A program made the translations under genes and the position numbers. Of a DNA stretch of 64,000 bases, positions 35,429 through 44,449 are shown piece by piece. This stretch comes from Saprospiraceae bacterium (GTDB taxonomy: Bacteria > Bacteroidota > Bacteroidia > Chitinophagales > Saprospiraceae), in NCBI GenBank assembly GCA_021604865.1, contig BQJU01000022.1, positions 1 to 64,000 on the forward strand, in the 5' to 3' direction. Below the pieces are notes generated by a model. It had not been told where the DNA came from, made no database searches, and saw nothing but the letters and a program-made list of their open reading frames with translations. Position 1 is the first letter of the stretch; every line of letters starts with the position of its first letter.

Positions 35429-37237
35429 ATGGCTAAGGAAAAGCAAGAAGCACTAAGCTCGGAAAGACTGCAGGAAGAATTTGCAGTTTTGGTATCCTTC
35501 AATGAAAATTTCCTCTTGAAGGTGGTGAGAGACCAGTATCTCAATGAACCTGTATTGGAGATTGGACGGATCTTTGACCCGCCAGAAAAAATAAACTTCG
35601 TATTGCAGGGCGGCAATGCGGAAGAATTTGATACCGATGGTCTGTTGCGAGAAACCTACGAGCAAAGGAGCGAGGAAGAAAAAGCACTTTACCGGGACTT
35701 CCGCTTCCTCTATAGCTCCAAAGAAGCCAGGGATGCTGCCCTGGAACAATTACCAAATGATGAAAACGTAAAAAGTGCCACTTTTGACCCAATTGCTGAA
35801 ACCAATGCTCCGGTCAATGATCCGATGTATCCAAATCTTTGGGGAATACAAAAGATCAATGCTGATAAGGTATGGGATTGCACTGATGGGTGTGGCGTGG
35901 TAGTGGCAATCATCGATACCGGAATTGATTACACCCACAATGATCTCCACCAAAATATGTGGGAATGGAGCCCCGGTATACACGGACTGAATTTTACTAC
36001 CGATAATGGCAACAATCTACTTGACCCAATGGACGGGCACAGCCACGGTACCCATGTAGCCGGTACGGTTGCGGCCATAGGCAATAACAATTATGGCGTG
36101 GTAGGCGTAGCCCCCGGCGCACGACTGATGGCCATCAAGGGCTTGTTTAATAGCGGGAGCGGTTCTTTTTCAACACTGGCCAATTGCATCGTTGCAGCAA
36201 CCAACCTGGGGGCAAAAGTCATTAATAATAGCTGGGGACCAGGTTCGCCCGTCGGCGTTATTCCGGTGATGTATAATGCGATTACATTTGCACTGTCCAA
36301 TCAGGTAAGTGTTGTGTTTGCAGCTGGTAATTCCAATAATGATGCCGCTTTGTATTATCCCCAAAGTGATACCCGCGTTTTGGCGGTAGGCGCAGTGGAT
36401 CAGTTGGATGCCCAGGCTTCCTTCACCAATTACGGAGCTCCGGTGAACGTCAGTGCTCCAGGCGTGAATATCTTATCAACGGTTCCGGGTAATAGCTTCA
36501 ACACTTATTCCGGTACTTCGATGGCCGCGCCGCACGTTTCGGGCATGATCGCCCTAATCTATTCCAAGTTGCCCAATATTGGGCTGAATATGGTGAAGCA
36601 GATCGTGGAAATTTTTGTCAAGAAGATCAGTACCACCAAGGATTTGGGCGAAGGAAGAATCGACCTTGCCAAGTTAAGGGATCTGCTTTGTAATTGCCAA
36701 CACTCCGATTGCGATATCAAGAAAGTTCTTTTCAACCAGCAGTTGATGCAGGAAAGAGCAGAAAAGTTTAAGAAAATCGTTTCGAATGGGTTTGGTAACG
36801 TCTGCAGCTTAATGGAAGAAGGCAGATGTACCTCTATTGAGTTACCGGGTATTACCCCATGTTTTACCTTACATTGGGCCGATAGTAATGCGGATCAGAT
36901 CGAAACCCACGATACTGAAACGGTTTTTATTACGGTCAGCAATCCTTATAACAATATTGGTTTTGAGTGTTTTACGATCACAAATATTGTGATCGCTCCC
37001 AACCAGGTAACCCCGAATATGGAAGATGCCATAGATATCGTTCCATCCAAGATGATCTGTTACGATGACCTTGCTCCCTGCAGCAGTGTTACCAGAGAAT
37101 ACGCTTTGATTACCAGAAATGCAGCTGCCGGGAATTACGCCATCAAATTTGAATATTGCTACAAGGGATTGACCATCAAGACCACTCAATCGGTTAAAAA
37201 AGAGGATCAGTTCCAGGTAACCTTGATCGATAGTTAA
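35429..37237 (+). CDS. Subtilisin-like serine protease (S8) without a signal peptide
   Basis: A 602-residue protein. The catalytic triad is clear: Asp163 (VAIIDTGIDYTHNDLH), His206 (GHSHGTHVAGT) and Ser364 (YSGTSMAAPHVSG), with the oxyanion Asn in FAAGNSN. Residues 1-125 are charged and likely a propeptide (SSKEARDAALEQLPNDENVKSATFDP). Residues 415-602 form a Cys-containing beta domain that I do not recognise. The start MAKEKQEALSSERLQEEF has no signal peptide and the C-terminus has no T9SS tail, so export is not evident; an intracellular role or leaderless release is possible. The gene lies between tmRNA-proximal relics and a T9SS protein, with a terminator at 37265. Confidence 0.9.
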   Translation: MAKEKQEALSSERLQEEFAVLVSFNENFLLKVVRDQYLNEPVLEIGRIFDPPEKINFVLQGGNAEEFDTDGLLRETYEQRSEEEKALYRDFRFLYSSKEARDAALEQLPNDENVKSATFDPIAETNAPVNDPMYPNLWGIQKINADKVWDCTDGCGVVVAIIDTGIDYTHNDLHQNMWEWSPGIHGLNFTTDNGNNLLDPMDGHSHGTHVAGTVAAIGNNNYGVVGVAPGARLMAIKGLFNSGSGSFSTLANCIVAATNLGAKVINNSWGPGSPVGVIPVMYNAITFALSNQVSVVFAAGNSNNDAALYYPQSDTRVLAVGAVDQLDAQASFTNYGAPVNVSAPGVNILSTVPGNSFNTYSGTSMAAPHVSGMIALIYSKLPNIGLNMVKQIVEIFVKKISTTKDLGEGRIDLAKLRDLLCNCQHSDCDIKKVLFNQQLMQERAEKFKKIVSNGFGNVCSLMEEGRCTSIELPGITPCFTLHWADSNADQIETHDTETVFITVSNPYNNIGFECFTITNIVIAPNQVTPNMEDAIDIVPSKMICYDDLAPCSSVTREYALITRNAAAGNYAIKFEYCYKGLTIKTTQSVKKEDQFQVTLIDS

Positions 37238-37264
37238 TACAATAGGACCATAAAGATTTGAGAG

Positions 37265-37303
37265 AGTAGTCGGACATAATAATAAAATGTCCGGCTACTT
37301 TTC
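37265..37303 (+). terminator. Intrinsic terminator after the subtilase gene
   Basis: GTAGTCGGACAT (37266-37277) pairs with ATGTCCGGCTAC (37287-37298), 12 bp with one G-U, and is followed by TTTTCT. Confidence 0.85.
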
Positions 37304-37346
37304 TATATTAAGATAAAGAAATTCTTGATTTCCAAAACATAGCTTT

Positions 37347-38213
37347 ATGAACCACTTACGATTTCTCTTTAGTTTTGGGCTTCTCTTTTCCCTCCATCCT
37401 TCTTACACTCAGTGTCCTTTTGATCCGATTATTACTGGCGATAGCCTGCTTTGTCCGGGAGAGGATGGAAGACTATTGACTCAGTCCTATGAATCCATTC
37501 AATGGTATCGCAGATTGATATTTGAAGATACCGCGATGCTCATTTCTGATGCAACCGATTCTTCGATCGTTGTGCAAGCGGAGGTCAATTCAGGCTTTTA
37601 CTACAGTGTGGAGGCAACCCAAGACGGATGCACCGAAAGATCCCCGGAGGTATTGGTCGATTCGTATACTTTTCTTCCTCCATTCGTCTCTCATTCGGGC
37701 ATCTTCGAATCGGACGGATCGGGCGGTTTTCTTATTTGCCCGGGAGACACCCTTTTCAGTACGCTTGGGTTGCCGTATGATACCCTGATCCATTGGTTTA
37801 AGGATGGCCTGCTGATTCCCGAAGCGGCCAACCGGACGATTCCCATGTTCGAGCCGGGAATCTATACCGTAGAGGGCGCTCCGACATTATGTCCGAATTT
37901 CATTCAACCACTTGGTCTTACAATTGACGTAGCGTTTGCAGATGATTGTATGTCCATGGTATCAGATCCCAACCTTTTTGATCGTATTTCCCTATACCCC
38001 AATCCAGTAAAAACAACCTTATATGTGCAAAACGCCAATGGCTCGCCGATTACCGGTTTCCGAATTTGGAAAGTCTCCGGCGAGCTTCTTAAGGAACAAT
38101 ATGGGTTAAGCGCATTCGATTTTTCAATTGACTTTGAGACTGCCCCGAAGGGAGTTTTCTTTGTCGAACTTCAACTGGGAATCAAGAAGGTTTATGTGAA
38201 AGTAAGTAAGTGA
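37347..38213 (+). CDS. Secreted protein with T9SS type A sorting domain
   Basis: A 288-residue exported protein. The signal peptide is MNHLRFLFSFGLLFSLHPSY followed by TQC. Two Ig-like segments follow, each with a Cys-x-G start (LLCPGEDGRLLTQSYESIQW and LICPGDTLFSTLG). The last 75 residues are a T9SS sorting domain, with the ISLYPNPVKTTLYV start and the GVFFVELQLGIKKVYVKVSK end. The protein is therefore expected to reach the cell surface or medium by the type IX pathway. The function of the Ig-like part is unknown. It follows the subtilase but has that gene's terminator in between, so it is likely transcribed separately. Confidence 0.85.
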   Translation: MNHLRFLFSFGLLFSLHPSYTQCPFDPIITGDSLLCPGEDGRLLTQSYESIQWYRRLIFEDTAMLISDATDSSIVVQAEVNSGFYYSVEATQDGCTERSPEVLVDSYTFLPPFVSHSGIFESDGSGGFLICPGDTLFSTLGLPYDTLIHWFKDGLLIPEAANRTIPMFEPGIYTVEGAPTLCPNFIQPLGLTIDVAFADDCMSMVSDPNLFDRISLYPNPVKTTLYVQNANGSPITGFRIWKVSGELLKEQYGLSAFDFSIDFETAPKGVFFVELQLGIKKVYVKVSK

Positions 38214-38262
38214 AATAGGAATTAACGGCGTCATGACTCTTCCGAATAACTATAATATTACT

Positions 38263-39339
38263 TCACAACATCCTAACCTCCAATTCCCCCATGCGCTCCA
38301 TCATTTTCCTTACCAATTCCAATTGTGCCTTGGCACGTTGCAAATTCTGTCCGTCAAAATGGATTTTGTAATAGCGGTCTCCTTGTAAAAAATCTGTTAG
38401 AAAACGCACCCCCATTAGGTAGGCAAGCAGGGCACCGGAAAGCGGCAGGTATTTTAATTCTATTGGGGTTAAAATGGTATGTGTTTCTTCCAAATAACCT
38501 TGCGCATAAGCGGCAAAACGATGCAGGTCTATTTGAATGAGGTTGAGGTCTGCTTCATCTTCGGCGGCAGTGGTGATGGTCGTCCGGACGCCATCGCCAA
38601 AGTCGTAGTGTACGTAGCCAGGCATTACGGTCTCCAGGTCGATGACACAACGACCTTTTCCATTTTTGTCAAGTAGTACATTGTTAAATTTGGTGTCATT
38701 ATGGGTGACCCGGAGCGGGATTTTGCCCGCCTCGCCCGCTTTTTGAATAGCGCTCATCACTTCGGCTAAACTCAATACATATTTGATGATTTGATCAGCT
38801 TGTTTTACTCGTTTTTCAGTGTCTTTTTCTACTGCTTGCCGAAAGGCCGATAGCCTGGTCAATACATTGTGGAAATTAGGTAAAGTAGGGTATAAGTTAG
38901 TGGCGGGAAAGTCCGATAAATGAAATAAAAACCGGCCAAATGCCCTGGCCCCTTCGTAAATCTGTTCCGGTGTTTCGGCAACATCGTAGGAGATTAAGTC
39001 CTTCATGAAAATATATAACCGCCAGTAATTGCCATTAGCATCTTTATAAAAATCCTTTCCTTGTTTGGTGAGTATTAAAGAGAGGGTGGAATGGCTGGAT
39101 TTTCCATTCACATGTTCACTTACTTTACGGATATTGTGCATCATGGCAGCAACTTCCGGGAATATTTGATGGTTGATACGTTGCAATAAATAATCCGCTT
39201 TTCCAGAATCCTGATTGGCGATGCGAAAAGTATCATTGATGTGCCCATTGCCAAAGGGGTAGGCATTTTTCATCGTTCCTTCAATGTTGAATGCTGCGAT
39301 AAGATCGCTTATTGTTTCCTTTTCAATATTTGCATTCAT
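38263..39339 (-). CDS. APH-fold sugar kinase-like phosphotransferase
   Basis: A 358-residue aminoglycoside-phosphotransferase-fold protein. The nucleotide-binding start is YPFGNGHINDTFRI and YLLQRINHQIFPEVAAMMHNI. The catalytic loop is VTHNDTKFNNVLLD and the metal-binding motif is CVIDLETVMPG. The GNGHINDT and LQRIN motifs resemble N-acetylhexosamine 1-kinase relatives rather than antibiotic-resistance enzymes, so sugar phosphorylation is the better guess. It begins 4 bases after the SDR gene, forming an operon with it. A decayed copy of its 3' end lies at 34925-35085. Confidence 0.82.
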   Translation of the reverse strand: MNANIEKETISDLIAAFNIEGTMKNAYPFGNGHINDTFRIANQDSGKADYLLQRINHQIFPEVAAMMHNIRKVSEHVNGKSSHSTLSLILTKQGKDFYKDANGNYWRLYIFMKDLISYDVAETPEQIYEGARAFGRFLFHLSDFPATNLYPTLPNFHNVLTRLSAFRQAVEKDTEKRVKQADQIIKYVLSLAEVMSAIQKAGEAGKIPLRVTHNDTKFNNVLLDKNGKGRCVIDLETVMPGYVHYDFGDGVRTTITTAAEDEADLNLIQIDLHRFAAYAQGYLEETHTILTPIELKYLPLSGALLAYLMGVRFLTDFLQGDRYYKIHFDGQNLQRAKAQLELVRKMMERMGELEVRML

Positions 39340-39343
39340 GGTG

Positions 39344-40144
39344 TTAGTGTTCCTTATTTAAGACAGAAGTAGCCCGATCTAAATGAACATAACCGCCATC
39401 TACAAAAATCTGCTGGCCGGTAATGTGCGACGCTCTGTCTGACAATAAAAAGATGGCCATATTGGCAATTTCTATTGCGGTCGTCATACGATTTTCATAC
39501 GGTATGTTTACTTCGATACTTTTTAACTTTTCTTCAGCATTATCAAAGGTATTGATCCATCGTTTATACATCGGAGTCATTACTTCAGATGGAACAATGG
39601 CATTCACCCGGATGCTGTATTTTAATAACTCCACTGCCCACTCGCGGGTAAGGGCAAGTTGACCGCCTTTAGCAGCAGCATATCCAGAAGTGCCCCCCTG
39701 GCCGGTTATCCCTGTTTTGGAGGCAATATTTAGAATAGTCCCTCTGGTTTTCTTCAGTGCAGGTAGGCAATAATGTGCCATATAGTAGTAGTGGAAAAGG
39801 TTGAGGCGAATGGAGTTTTGGAATGCCTCAACACTACCATGTTCCAGTCCGATGCCATCGTTCACTCCTGCATTGTTGACCAAACCATCAATTCTATTGA
39901 ATTTTTTTAGGATCTCCATTACTGTTTGCTGACAATTTTCTGGAGAGGTCAAATCCATACAGCAAAAATGGACTGTTTTTCCTTGCGCTTTAAGTGGGTC
40001 TAAAATGAGTGCTGTTGCTTTTTCGTCTCTATCAACCACCACCGGTATGGCACCTTCCGCTGCGAGCTGCTGAACTATAGCCCCGCCAATACCACTGCCG
40101 CCACCAGTAATGAGGAATACTTTGTCTTTTAAGTTCAAATCCAT
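39344..40144 (-). CDS. SDR-family dehydrogenase, L-fucose dehydrogenase-like
   Basis: A 266-residue short-chain dehydrogenase. The cofactor motif is GGGSGIGGA, followed by LVNNAGVND, a catalytic Ser in NIASKTG, and the YAAAK Tyr-Lys pair. The acidic residue after the second strand (VVDRDEK) suggests NAD rather than NADP. The overall sequence resembles SDR proteins annotated as L-fucose dehydrogenase, but other sugars are possible. It is the first gene of an operon with the kinase-like protein and is divergent from an AraC regulator. A GH29 fucosidase lies 4 kb away, in line with a fucose theme but not proof of it. Confidence 0.83.
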   Translation of the reverse strand: MDLNLKDKVFLITGGGSGIGGAIVQQLAAEGAIPVVVDRDEKATALILDPLKAQGKTVHFCCMDLTSPENCQQTVMEILKKFNRIDGLVNNAGVNDGIGLEHGSVEAFQNSIRLNLFHYYYMAHYCLPALKKTRGTILNIASKTGITGQGGTSGYAAAKGGQLALTREWAVELLKYSIRVNAIVPSEVMTPMYKRWINTFDNAEEKLKSIEVNIPYENRMTTAIEIANMAIFLLSDRASHITGQQIFVDGGYVHLDRATSVLNKEH

Positions 40145-40245
40145 AAAGTTATTTTTTCAGGGTCAAATATCGGGCATTAATTTTAAACCTCCTGTTGAAG
40201 GTGTTTTAATTTCTAACCAGCTACATAATTTCTTAAAATTGATAC

Positions 40246-40253
40246 TACATTTG
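40246..40253 (+). promoter_or_regulatory. -7 box TACATTTG upstream of the AraC gene
   Basis: TACATTTG matches TAnnTTTG and lies 40 bases before the regulator's ATG, inside the 149-base divergent region shared with the SDR operon. Confidence 0.45.
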
Positions 40254-40293
40254 CAATGAAACTTCTCTTTTAATTATCAATGGCAAATTTATC

Positions 40294-41169
40294 ATGAAAC
40301 CTTTACTGCTCAATAAAAAAAGCACCTCTTTTCAGCAGTCATTTATAATCAAACATCATCGATTTCCACAATTCTTGAAGGTTTGGCATTACCATCCCGA
40401 ATTGGAGTTGATATTTATTATAAAAAGTACGGGCACTTGTTTTGCTGGTGATAAGATCCTTCCGTTCAAGGAAGGAGAATTAATGTTGTTGGGGTCGAAT
40501 TTACCGCACATGATGAAAAATGATCCTGCGTATTTTGAAGAAGGTTCCGGATTGGAGGCAGAGGCATTGGTCATTCATTTTTTACCCGACTTTTTAGCGG
40601 CGGCAATAAAAAACATTCCTGAATTTAGCATTTTGGACCGGTTGTTAAAAAGGTCGGGGCAGGGTATTCTTTTCTCAGGCAATAAACATAAAAAAGAGGT
40701 TGCAACCTTGATGAAACAAATGCTGGAGGGAGATGATTTCAGCCGGGTACTGAATTTTCTAGCTTTGTTGAAAATATTGGCAGAAGAAAAAGACTACCAA
40801 TTTATTTCCAGCCAGGGTTATGTAAACTCGTTAAGTTATTCCAATAGCCGACTCGACAAGGTCTATGAATATGTGATGAATAACTTTGACGACCCATCGA
40901 TCACTTTAGATCACGTTGCCGAAATTGCGCACATGAACAAATCCTCTTTTTGTCGTTATTTTAAAAAGATCACGCAAAAGACTTTTTCCAGTTTTTTAAA
41001 TGAAATCAGGGTTGGCTATTCCTGTAAAATCTTATTGGAACAGGACAAAAAAAATATTTCTGAGATTAGTTACCTAAGTGGATTTAACAATATCTCTAAC
41101 TTTAACCGCCAATTTAAAATGATGGTTGGAATGTCTCCTATTAAGTATAAAAAATTGTATCAAAATTAA
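40294..41169 (+). CDS. AraC-family transcriptional regulator
   Basis: A 291-residue regulator. Residues about 20-110 form a cupin-type sensing domain (FLKVWHYHPELELIFIIKS, the usual HxHxE pattern). Residues about 190-288 hold the two helix-turn-helix motifs of AraC proteins (ITLDHVAEIAHMNKSSFCRYFKK, then ISEISYLSGFNNISNFNRQFK followed by MVGMSPIKYKK). It is divergent from the SDR and kinase-like operon, which it probably controls in response to a sugar. A Crp/Fnr-like gene follows after 3 bases, so the two regulators may be co-transcribed. Confidence 0.92.
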   Translation: MKPLLLNKKSTSFQQSFIIKHHRFPQFLKVWHYHPELELIFIIKSTGTCFAGDKILPFKEGELMLLGSNLPHMMKNDPAYFEEGSGLEAEALVIHFLPDFLAAAIKNIPEFSILDRLLKRSGQGILFSGNKHKKEVATLMKQMLEGDDFSRVLNFLALLKILAEEKDYQFISSQGYVNSLSYSNSRLDKVYEYVMNNFDDPSITLDHVAEIAHMNKSSFCRYFKKITQKTFSSFLNEIRVGYSCKILLEQDKKNISEISYLSGFNNISNFNRQFKMMVGMSPIKYKKLYQN

Positions 41170-41172
41170 CTC

Positions 41173-41700
41173 ATGGATCTACTTTCAGCGCTCAAGTCTG
41201 CTTCAGCGGTTAACATCACCCAAAAAGTGGTAAAAAAAAACGAATACCTGCTGCGCCCAGGCATGGTAGAACGCAATATCTATTTAGTAGAAAGTGGGGC
41301 CTTGCGAATTGTGTATTTAACAGAATTTGAAGAACATACCATCCGGCTGGGTTATAAAAATTCGCTGATTACTTCTTTGTCTTCCTTTCTTAAAGATCAA
41401 CCTTCCGAGTTTTATATTCAGGCTATCCGCAAGACAAAACTGAGTGTAATTCGGAAAACAGATTTTGTGACCTTTGTGCAACAAGATCAAAACTGGCAAC
41501 TACAATATCAGGCCATATTGGAGGATCTGGTGGTTCAGCAAATGGAAAGAGAAATCGACCTGCTTACATTCTCGCCAGTGGAACGGTTGAAGCGGGTTTT
41601 GGAACGCAGTCCACAGCTTTTTCAGGAGATTCCCGCTAAATATATCGCTTCCTACCTGCGTATGACCCCCGAAACCCTGAGCAGACTGCGAAATTCTTGA
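41173..41700 (+). CDS. Crp/Fnr-family cyclic-nucleotide-binding-domain protein
   Basis: A 175-residue protein with a cNMP-binding-like beta-roll at residues 10-115 (VVKKNEYLLRPGMVERNIYLVESGALR) and a short helical C-terminus (ERLKRVLERSPQLFQEIPAKYIASYLRMTPETLSRLRNS) that is a compact helix-turn-helix. The Arg/Glu pair for cAMP binding is not obvious, so the ligand is unknown. This short type, with the EIPxKYIASYLRMTPETLSR end, is common in Bacteroidota. It starts 3 bases after the AraC gene. Confidence 0.87.
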   Translation: MDLLSALKSASAVNITQKVVKKNEYLLRPGMVERNIYLVESGALRIVYLTEFEEHTIRLGYKNSLITSLSSFLKDQPSEFYIQAIRKTKLSVIRKTDFVTFVQQDQNWQLQYQAILEDLVVQQMEREIDLLTFSPVERLKRVLERSPQLFQEIPAKYIASYLRMTPETLSRLRNS

Positions 41701-41762
41701 TTTCAATCAATGTTTGGTAGGTGAAGTCCCCATAAATTTGTGTCAACAAAAAAGATATAATC

Positions 41763-42344
41763 ATGAATCGTAATCAATTGCTGGACGAACTTATTCAAAA
41801 AACGGAACAAATCCGCAATGAGGCATCAATCTTTAATACCCTGACCTTGGCGGAATTAAACTTCAAAACATCACCAGAAAGCTGGAGTATCCTGGAATGC
41901 CTGGAGCATCTTAATCTCTACGGTGATTATTATTTAAAAGAAATTGAAGCTCGGATCATCAAAGCCGAAAAGGCTCCTCAAGCTACCCCTTTCAAAAGTG
42001 GCCTGATAGGCAATTATTTCGTCAATTTGATCCGGCCCAAAGAAGCGGGCATTAAAAAAATAAAAGCGCTCAAAGAAATGAACCCGATGGACTCCAAATT
42101 ATCTACAACCACCCTCGATCGCTTTTTCAAACAACAGGCCCGGCTACTTTCTTTGTTGCAATCGGCCGGAAAGGTAGATTTGACCAAAGTGAAAACAGGT
42201 ATTACATTTACCAAACTGATCAAATTGAGACTGGGGGATACATTGCGGTTTGTGGTGTATCATAATGAGCGGCATTTGTTGCAGGCGAAACGGGTGATGG
42301 AAAGAGTAATGGATCAAAAATTATCGAAAGTGGAAGCATCCTGA
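41763..42344 (+). CDS. DinB-family protein
   Basis: A 193-residue helical-bundle protein of the DinB/DUF664 superfamily. The metal-site His residues are in SILECLEHLNLYGDYY and in VVYHNERHLLQAKRV. DinB-fold proteins are often thiol-dependent metal enzymes with unknown substrates. A TAAATTTG box at 41733-41740, with TTTG at 41713-41716 (16-base spacer), is a possible separate promoter in the 62-base gap after the Crp/Fnr-like gene. Confidence 0.82.
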   Translation: MNRNQLLDELIQKTEQIRNEASIFNTLTLAELNFKTSPESWSILECLEHLNLYGDYYLKEIEARIIKAEKAPQATPFKSGLIGNYFVNLIRPKEAGIKKIKALKEMNPMDSKLSTTTLDRFFKQQARLLSLLQSAGKVDLTKVKTGITFTKLIKLRLGDTLRFVVYHNERHLLQAKRVMERVMDQKLSKVEAS

Positions 42345-42720
42345 TTGAAAGCTGTTTTTTTGAAATAGAATATGTTAATAATACTTTTAAAGCCTTTTGC
42401 AGAGTAGTAAATTGCAAGAGGTTTTTTATTCCTGATTCAGCTATCCCGGGATTAAAAGGTTGGTTTTACCAAAACTCAAAACCCAAACCTAGGAGTAAAA
42501 ATGTAACTGACATGGTGACGAGCCTAGCTCGCATGTCAAAGTTCGTTATTGCTGATTTGACAGATGCAAAATACATCCGTCAGGAATTACAGGCGATTAT
42601 ACCGAATAACCCGCCTTCATGGATTAATTGGTTTCTATTTCATAAATTTTCCCCGCTCCATCTCCAGTTTTCCGCCATTCCTCCTATCTTAGCCCTCTAC
42701 ATCACCTAAAAAATACCAAC
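42345..42720. other. Intergenic region with a gene relic
   Basis: About 375 bases without an intact gene. Apart from the relic at 42503-42610, I see only A/T-rich sequence and no clear promoter box for the phosphorylase gene at 42721. Confidence 0.5.
42503..42610 (+). pseudogene. Relic of a TIR-like / nucleotide-binding protein
   Basis: A short plus-strand frame reads MVTSLARMSKFVIADLTDAK then YIRQELQAIIPNNPP. The segment ARMSKFVIADLTDAK followed by QELQAIIP is, to my recognition, a conserved block of TIR-like or pentapeptide-repeat-associated proteins of several hundred residues. Here both sides are missing or out of frame, so this is a decayed piece, not a functional gene. Confidence 0.5.
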
Positions 42721-44343
42721 ATGGCAAAACAAAAACTCCCCCGGGTCGCCTACTTCTGTATGGAGTATGGTCTGGACAATCGATTTAAAGCGTATGCCGG
42801 TGGATTGGGTATCCTGGCTGGAGATTATATGAAGGGAGCCAAGGATCACAAATACCCAATTGTGGGCATTGGTATCAAGTGGAAACAGGGGTATACCGAT
42901 CAGATGATTGGAAAAGATGGCCAGCCTTATGATTCCTTCCATAATTACAACTACGATGATATATTAAAGGATACCGGTGTTACAGTAAGTGTGACCATTC
43001 GAGGCAAAGAGGTAGTTTGCAAGGTATGGAAACTGGATGCCTTTGGCAATGCACCTCTATATTTGTTGGATACCGACCTGCCGGAAAATGAAGATGCCTG
43101 GATTACTGGCCAGTTATACGGCTGGTTTGGCGAGGAGCGCATTGCGCAGGAGCTGGTGCTCGGGGTAGGCGGTGTAAGGGCATTACGGAAACTAGGTATT
43201 CAGGTGGATGTATATCATTTTAATGAAGGTCATGCGCTGTTTGCCGGTTTCGAATTGATGCGGGAAAAGATGCAGGAACCCGGTGTTAACTTTGAAGATG
43301 CCTGGGCAGCCAGTCGACAAGAAATTGTTTTTACGACGCATACACCAGTGATCCAGGGCAATGAGTCGCATCCTATTGATCGCCTGATGTATATGGGCGC
43401 CAATATGGGCATGACGGAAAGTCAATTGCAACAACTGGGTGGTACACCATTTAATATGACGGTAGCGGCCTTGCGGCTTTCCCGAAAAGCCAATGCCGTA
43501 GCCAAATTACATGGAGAGACGGCGGTGAAAATGTGGGCCCATATCAAGGACGGGGCTGAAATACTCCCTATCACCAATGCCATTCATTTGCCGACCTGGG
43601 TGGACCCCAAAATGATCAAAGCCGCTGAAAAGGGGGGCGATCTATGGAAGGCACACCTGAAAAACAAAAAAAAGCTGGTTGATTTTGTCAAAAAACGCAA
43701 CGGTGTCAGTTTGGACCCCGATAAATTGGTTATTGGTTTTTCGCGGCGTTCGGTGCCTTACAAACGCAGTGATCTGATTTTTAAGGATGCTAAGGTTATT
43801 GAACCTTTACTCAAAGATCAGACGGTGCAACTGGTCTTTTCTGGCCGTGCCCATCCATTGGATGATAACGGTAAGGCCATCGTAGCCAGGCTGGTTTCTT
43901 ATTCTAAAAAATACCCCAAATCAGTGGTCTTTTTAGAAAATTACGACATGGAAATCGGCGCTATGCTCACCCGTGGATCTGATGTGTGGCTCAATAACCC
44001 ACGCCGACCAAAAGAGGCAAGTGGTACTTCAGGTATGAAAGCGGCAATGAATGGCGTGCTGAACTTTAGTATCCTGGATGGCTGGTGGCCAGAAGCCTGT
44101 GAACATGGCATTAATGGCTGGCAATTTGGAGACGGCTTTGAAAGCGATCAGGAGAAAAAACAGGACAAACATGACCTGGCGGCCTTGTATAAGGTGTTGC
44201 AAAAGGAAGTCATTCCCACCTATTATAAAAATCCGGAGAAATGGGTGAAAATGATGAAAGCCAGTATATTGAGCACCAGAGAATATTTTGCGGTGAAGCG
44301 CATGCTTGAGGAGTATTATGCGATGTTATATAGGAATTCGTAG
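42721..44343 (+). CDS. glgP: Alpha-glucan phosphorylase, short type
   Basis: A 540-residue glycosyltransferase family 35 enzyme predicted to release glucose-1-phosphate from storage or malto-glucans. It starts VAYFCMEYGLDNRFKAYAGGLGILAGDY, the hallmark of the short alpha-glucan phosphorylases that lack the N-terminal extension of GlgP/MalP. The phosphate and PLP region has RRPKEASGTSGMKAAMNGVLN, with the PLP Lys in SGMK. The VYHFNEGHALFAGFEL segment is also conserved. The length is typical of the short group. It is monocistronic; the fucosidase gene begins 106 bases later. Confidence 0.93.
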   Translation: MAKQKLPRVAYFCMEYGLDNRFKAYAGGLGILAGDYMKGAKDHKYPIVGIGIKWKQGYTDQMIGKDGQPYDSFHNYNYDDILKDTGVTVSVTIRGKEVVCKVWKLDAFGNAPLYLLDTDLPENEDAWITGQLYGWFGEERIAQELVLGVGGVRALRKLGIQVDVYHFNEGHALFAGFELMREKMQEPGVNFEDAWAASRQEIVFTTHTPVIQGNESHPIDRLMYMGANMGMTESQLQQLGGTPFNMTVAALRLSRKANAVAKLHGETAVKMWAHIKDGAEILPITNAIHLPTWVDPKMIKAAEKGGDLWKAHLKNKKKLVDFVKKRNGVSLDPDKLVIGFSRRSVPYKRSDLIFKDAKVIEPLLKDQTVQLVFSGRAHPLDDNGKAIVARLVSYSKKYPKSVVFLENYDMEIGAMLTRGSDVWLNNPRRPKEASGTSGMKAAMNGVLNFSILDGWWPEACEHGINGWQFGDGFESDQEKKQDKHDLAALYKVLQKEVIPTYYKNPEKWVKMMKASILSTREYFAVKRMLEEYYAMLYRNS

Positions 44344-44449
44344 AGCGACTCTTGTCGTCACCTGATAACCATACTCCATTTCATCTTTTATCTAGCGAAG
44401 CCTTGAGCGTAGTTCTCCCATTTTCCATTTCATCCATCAAAAATAAACA

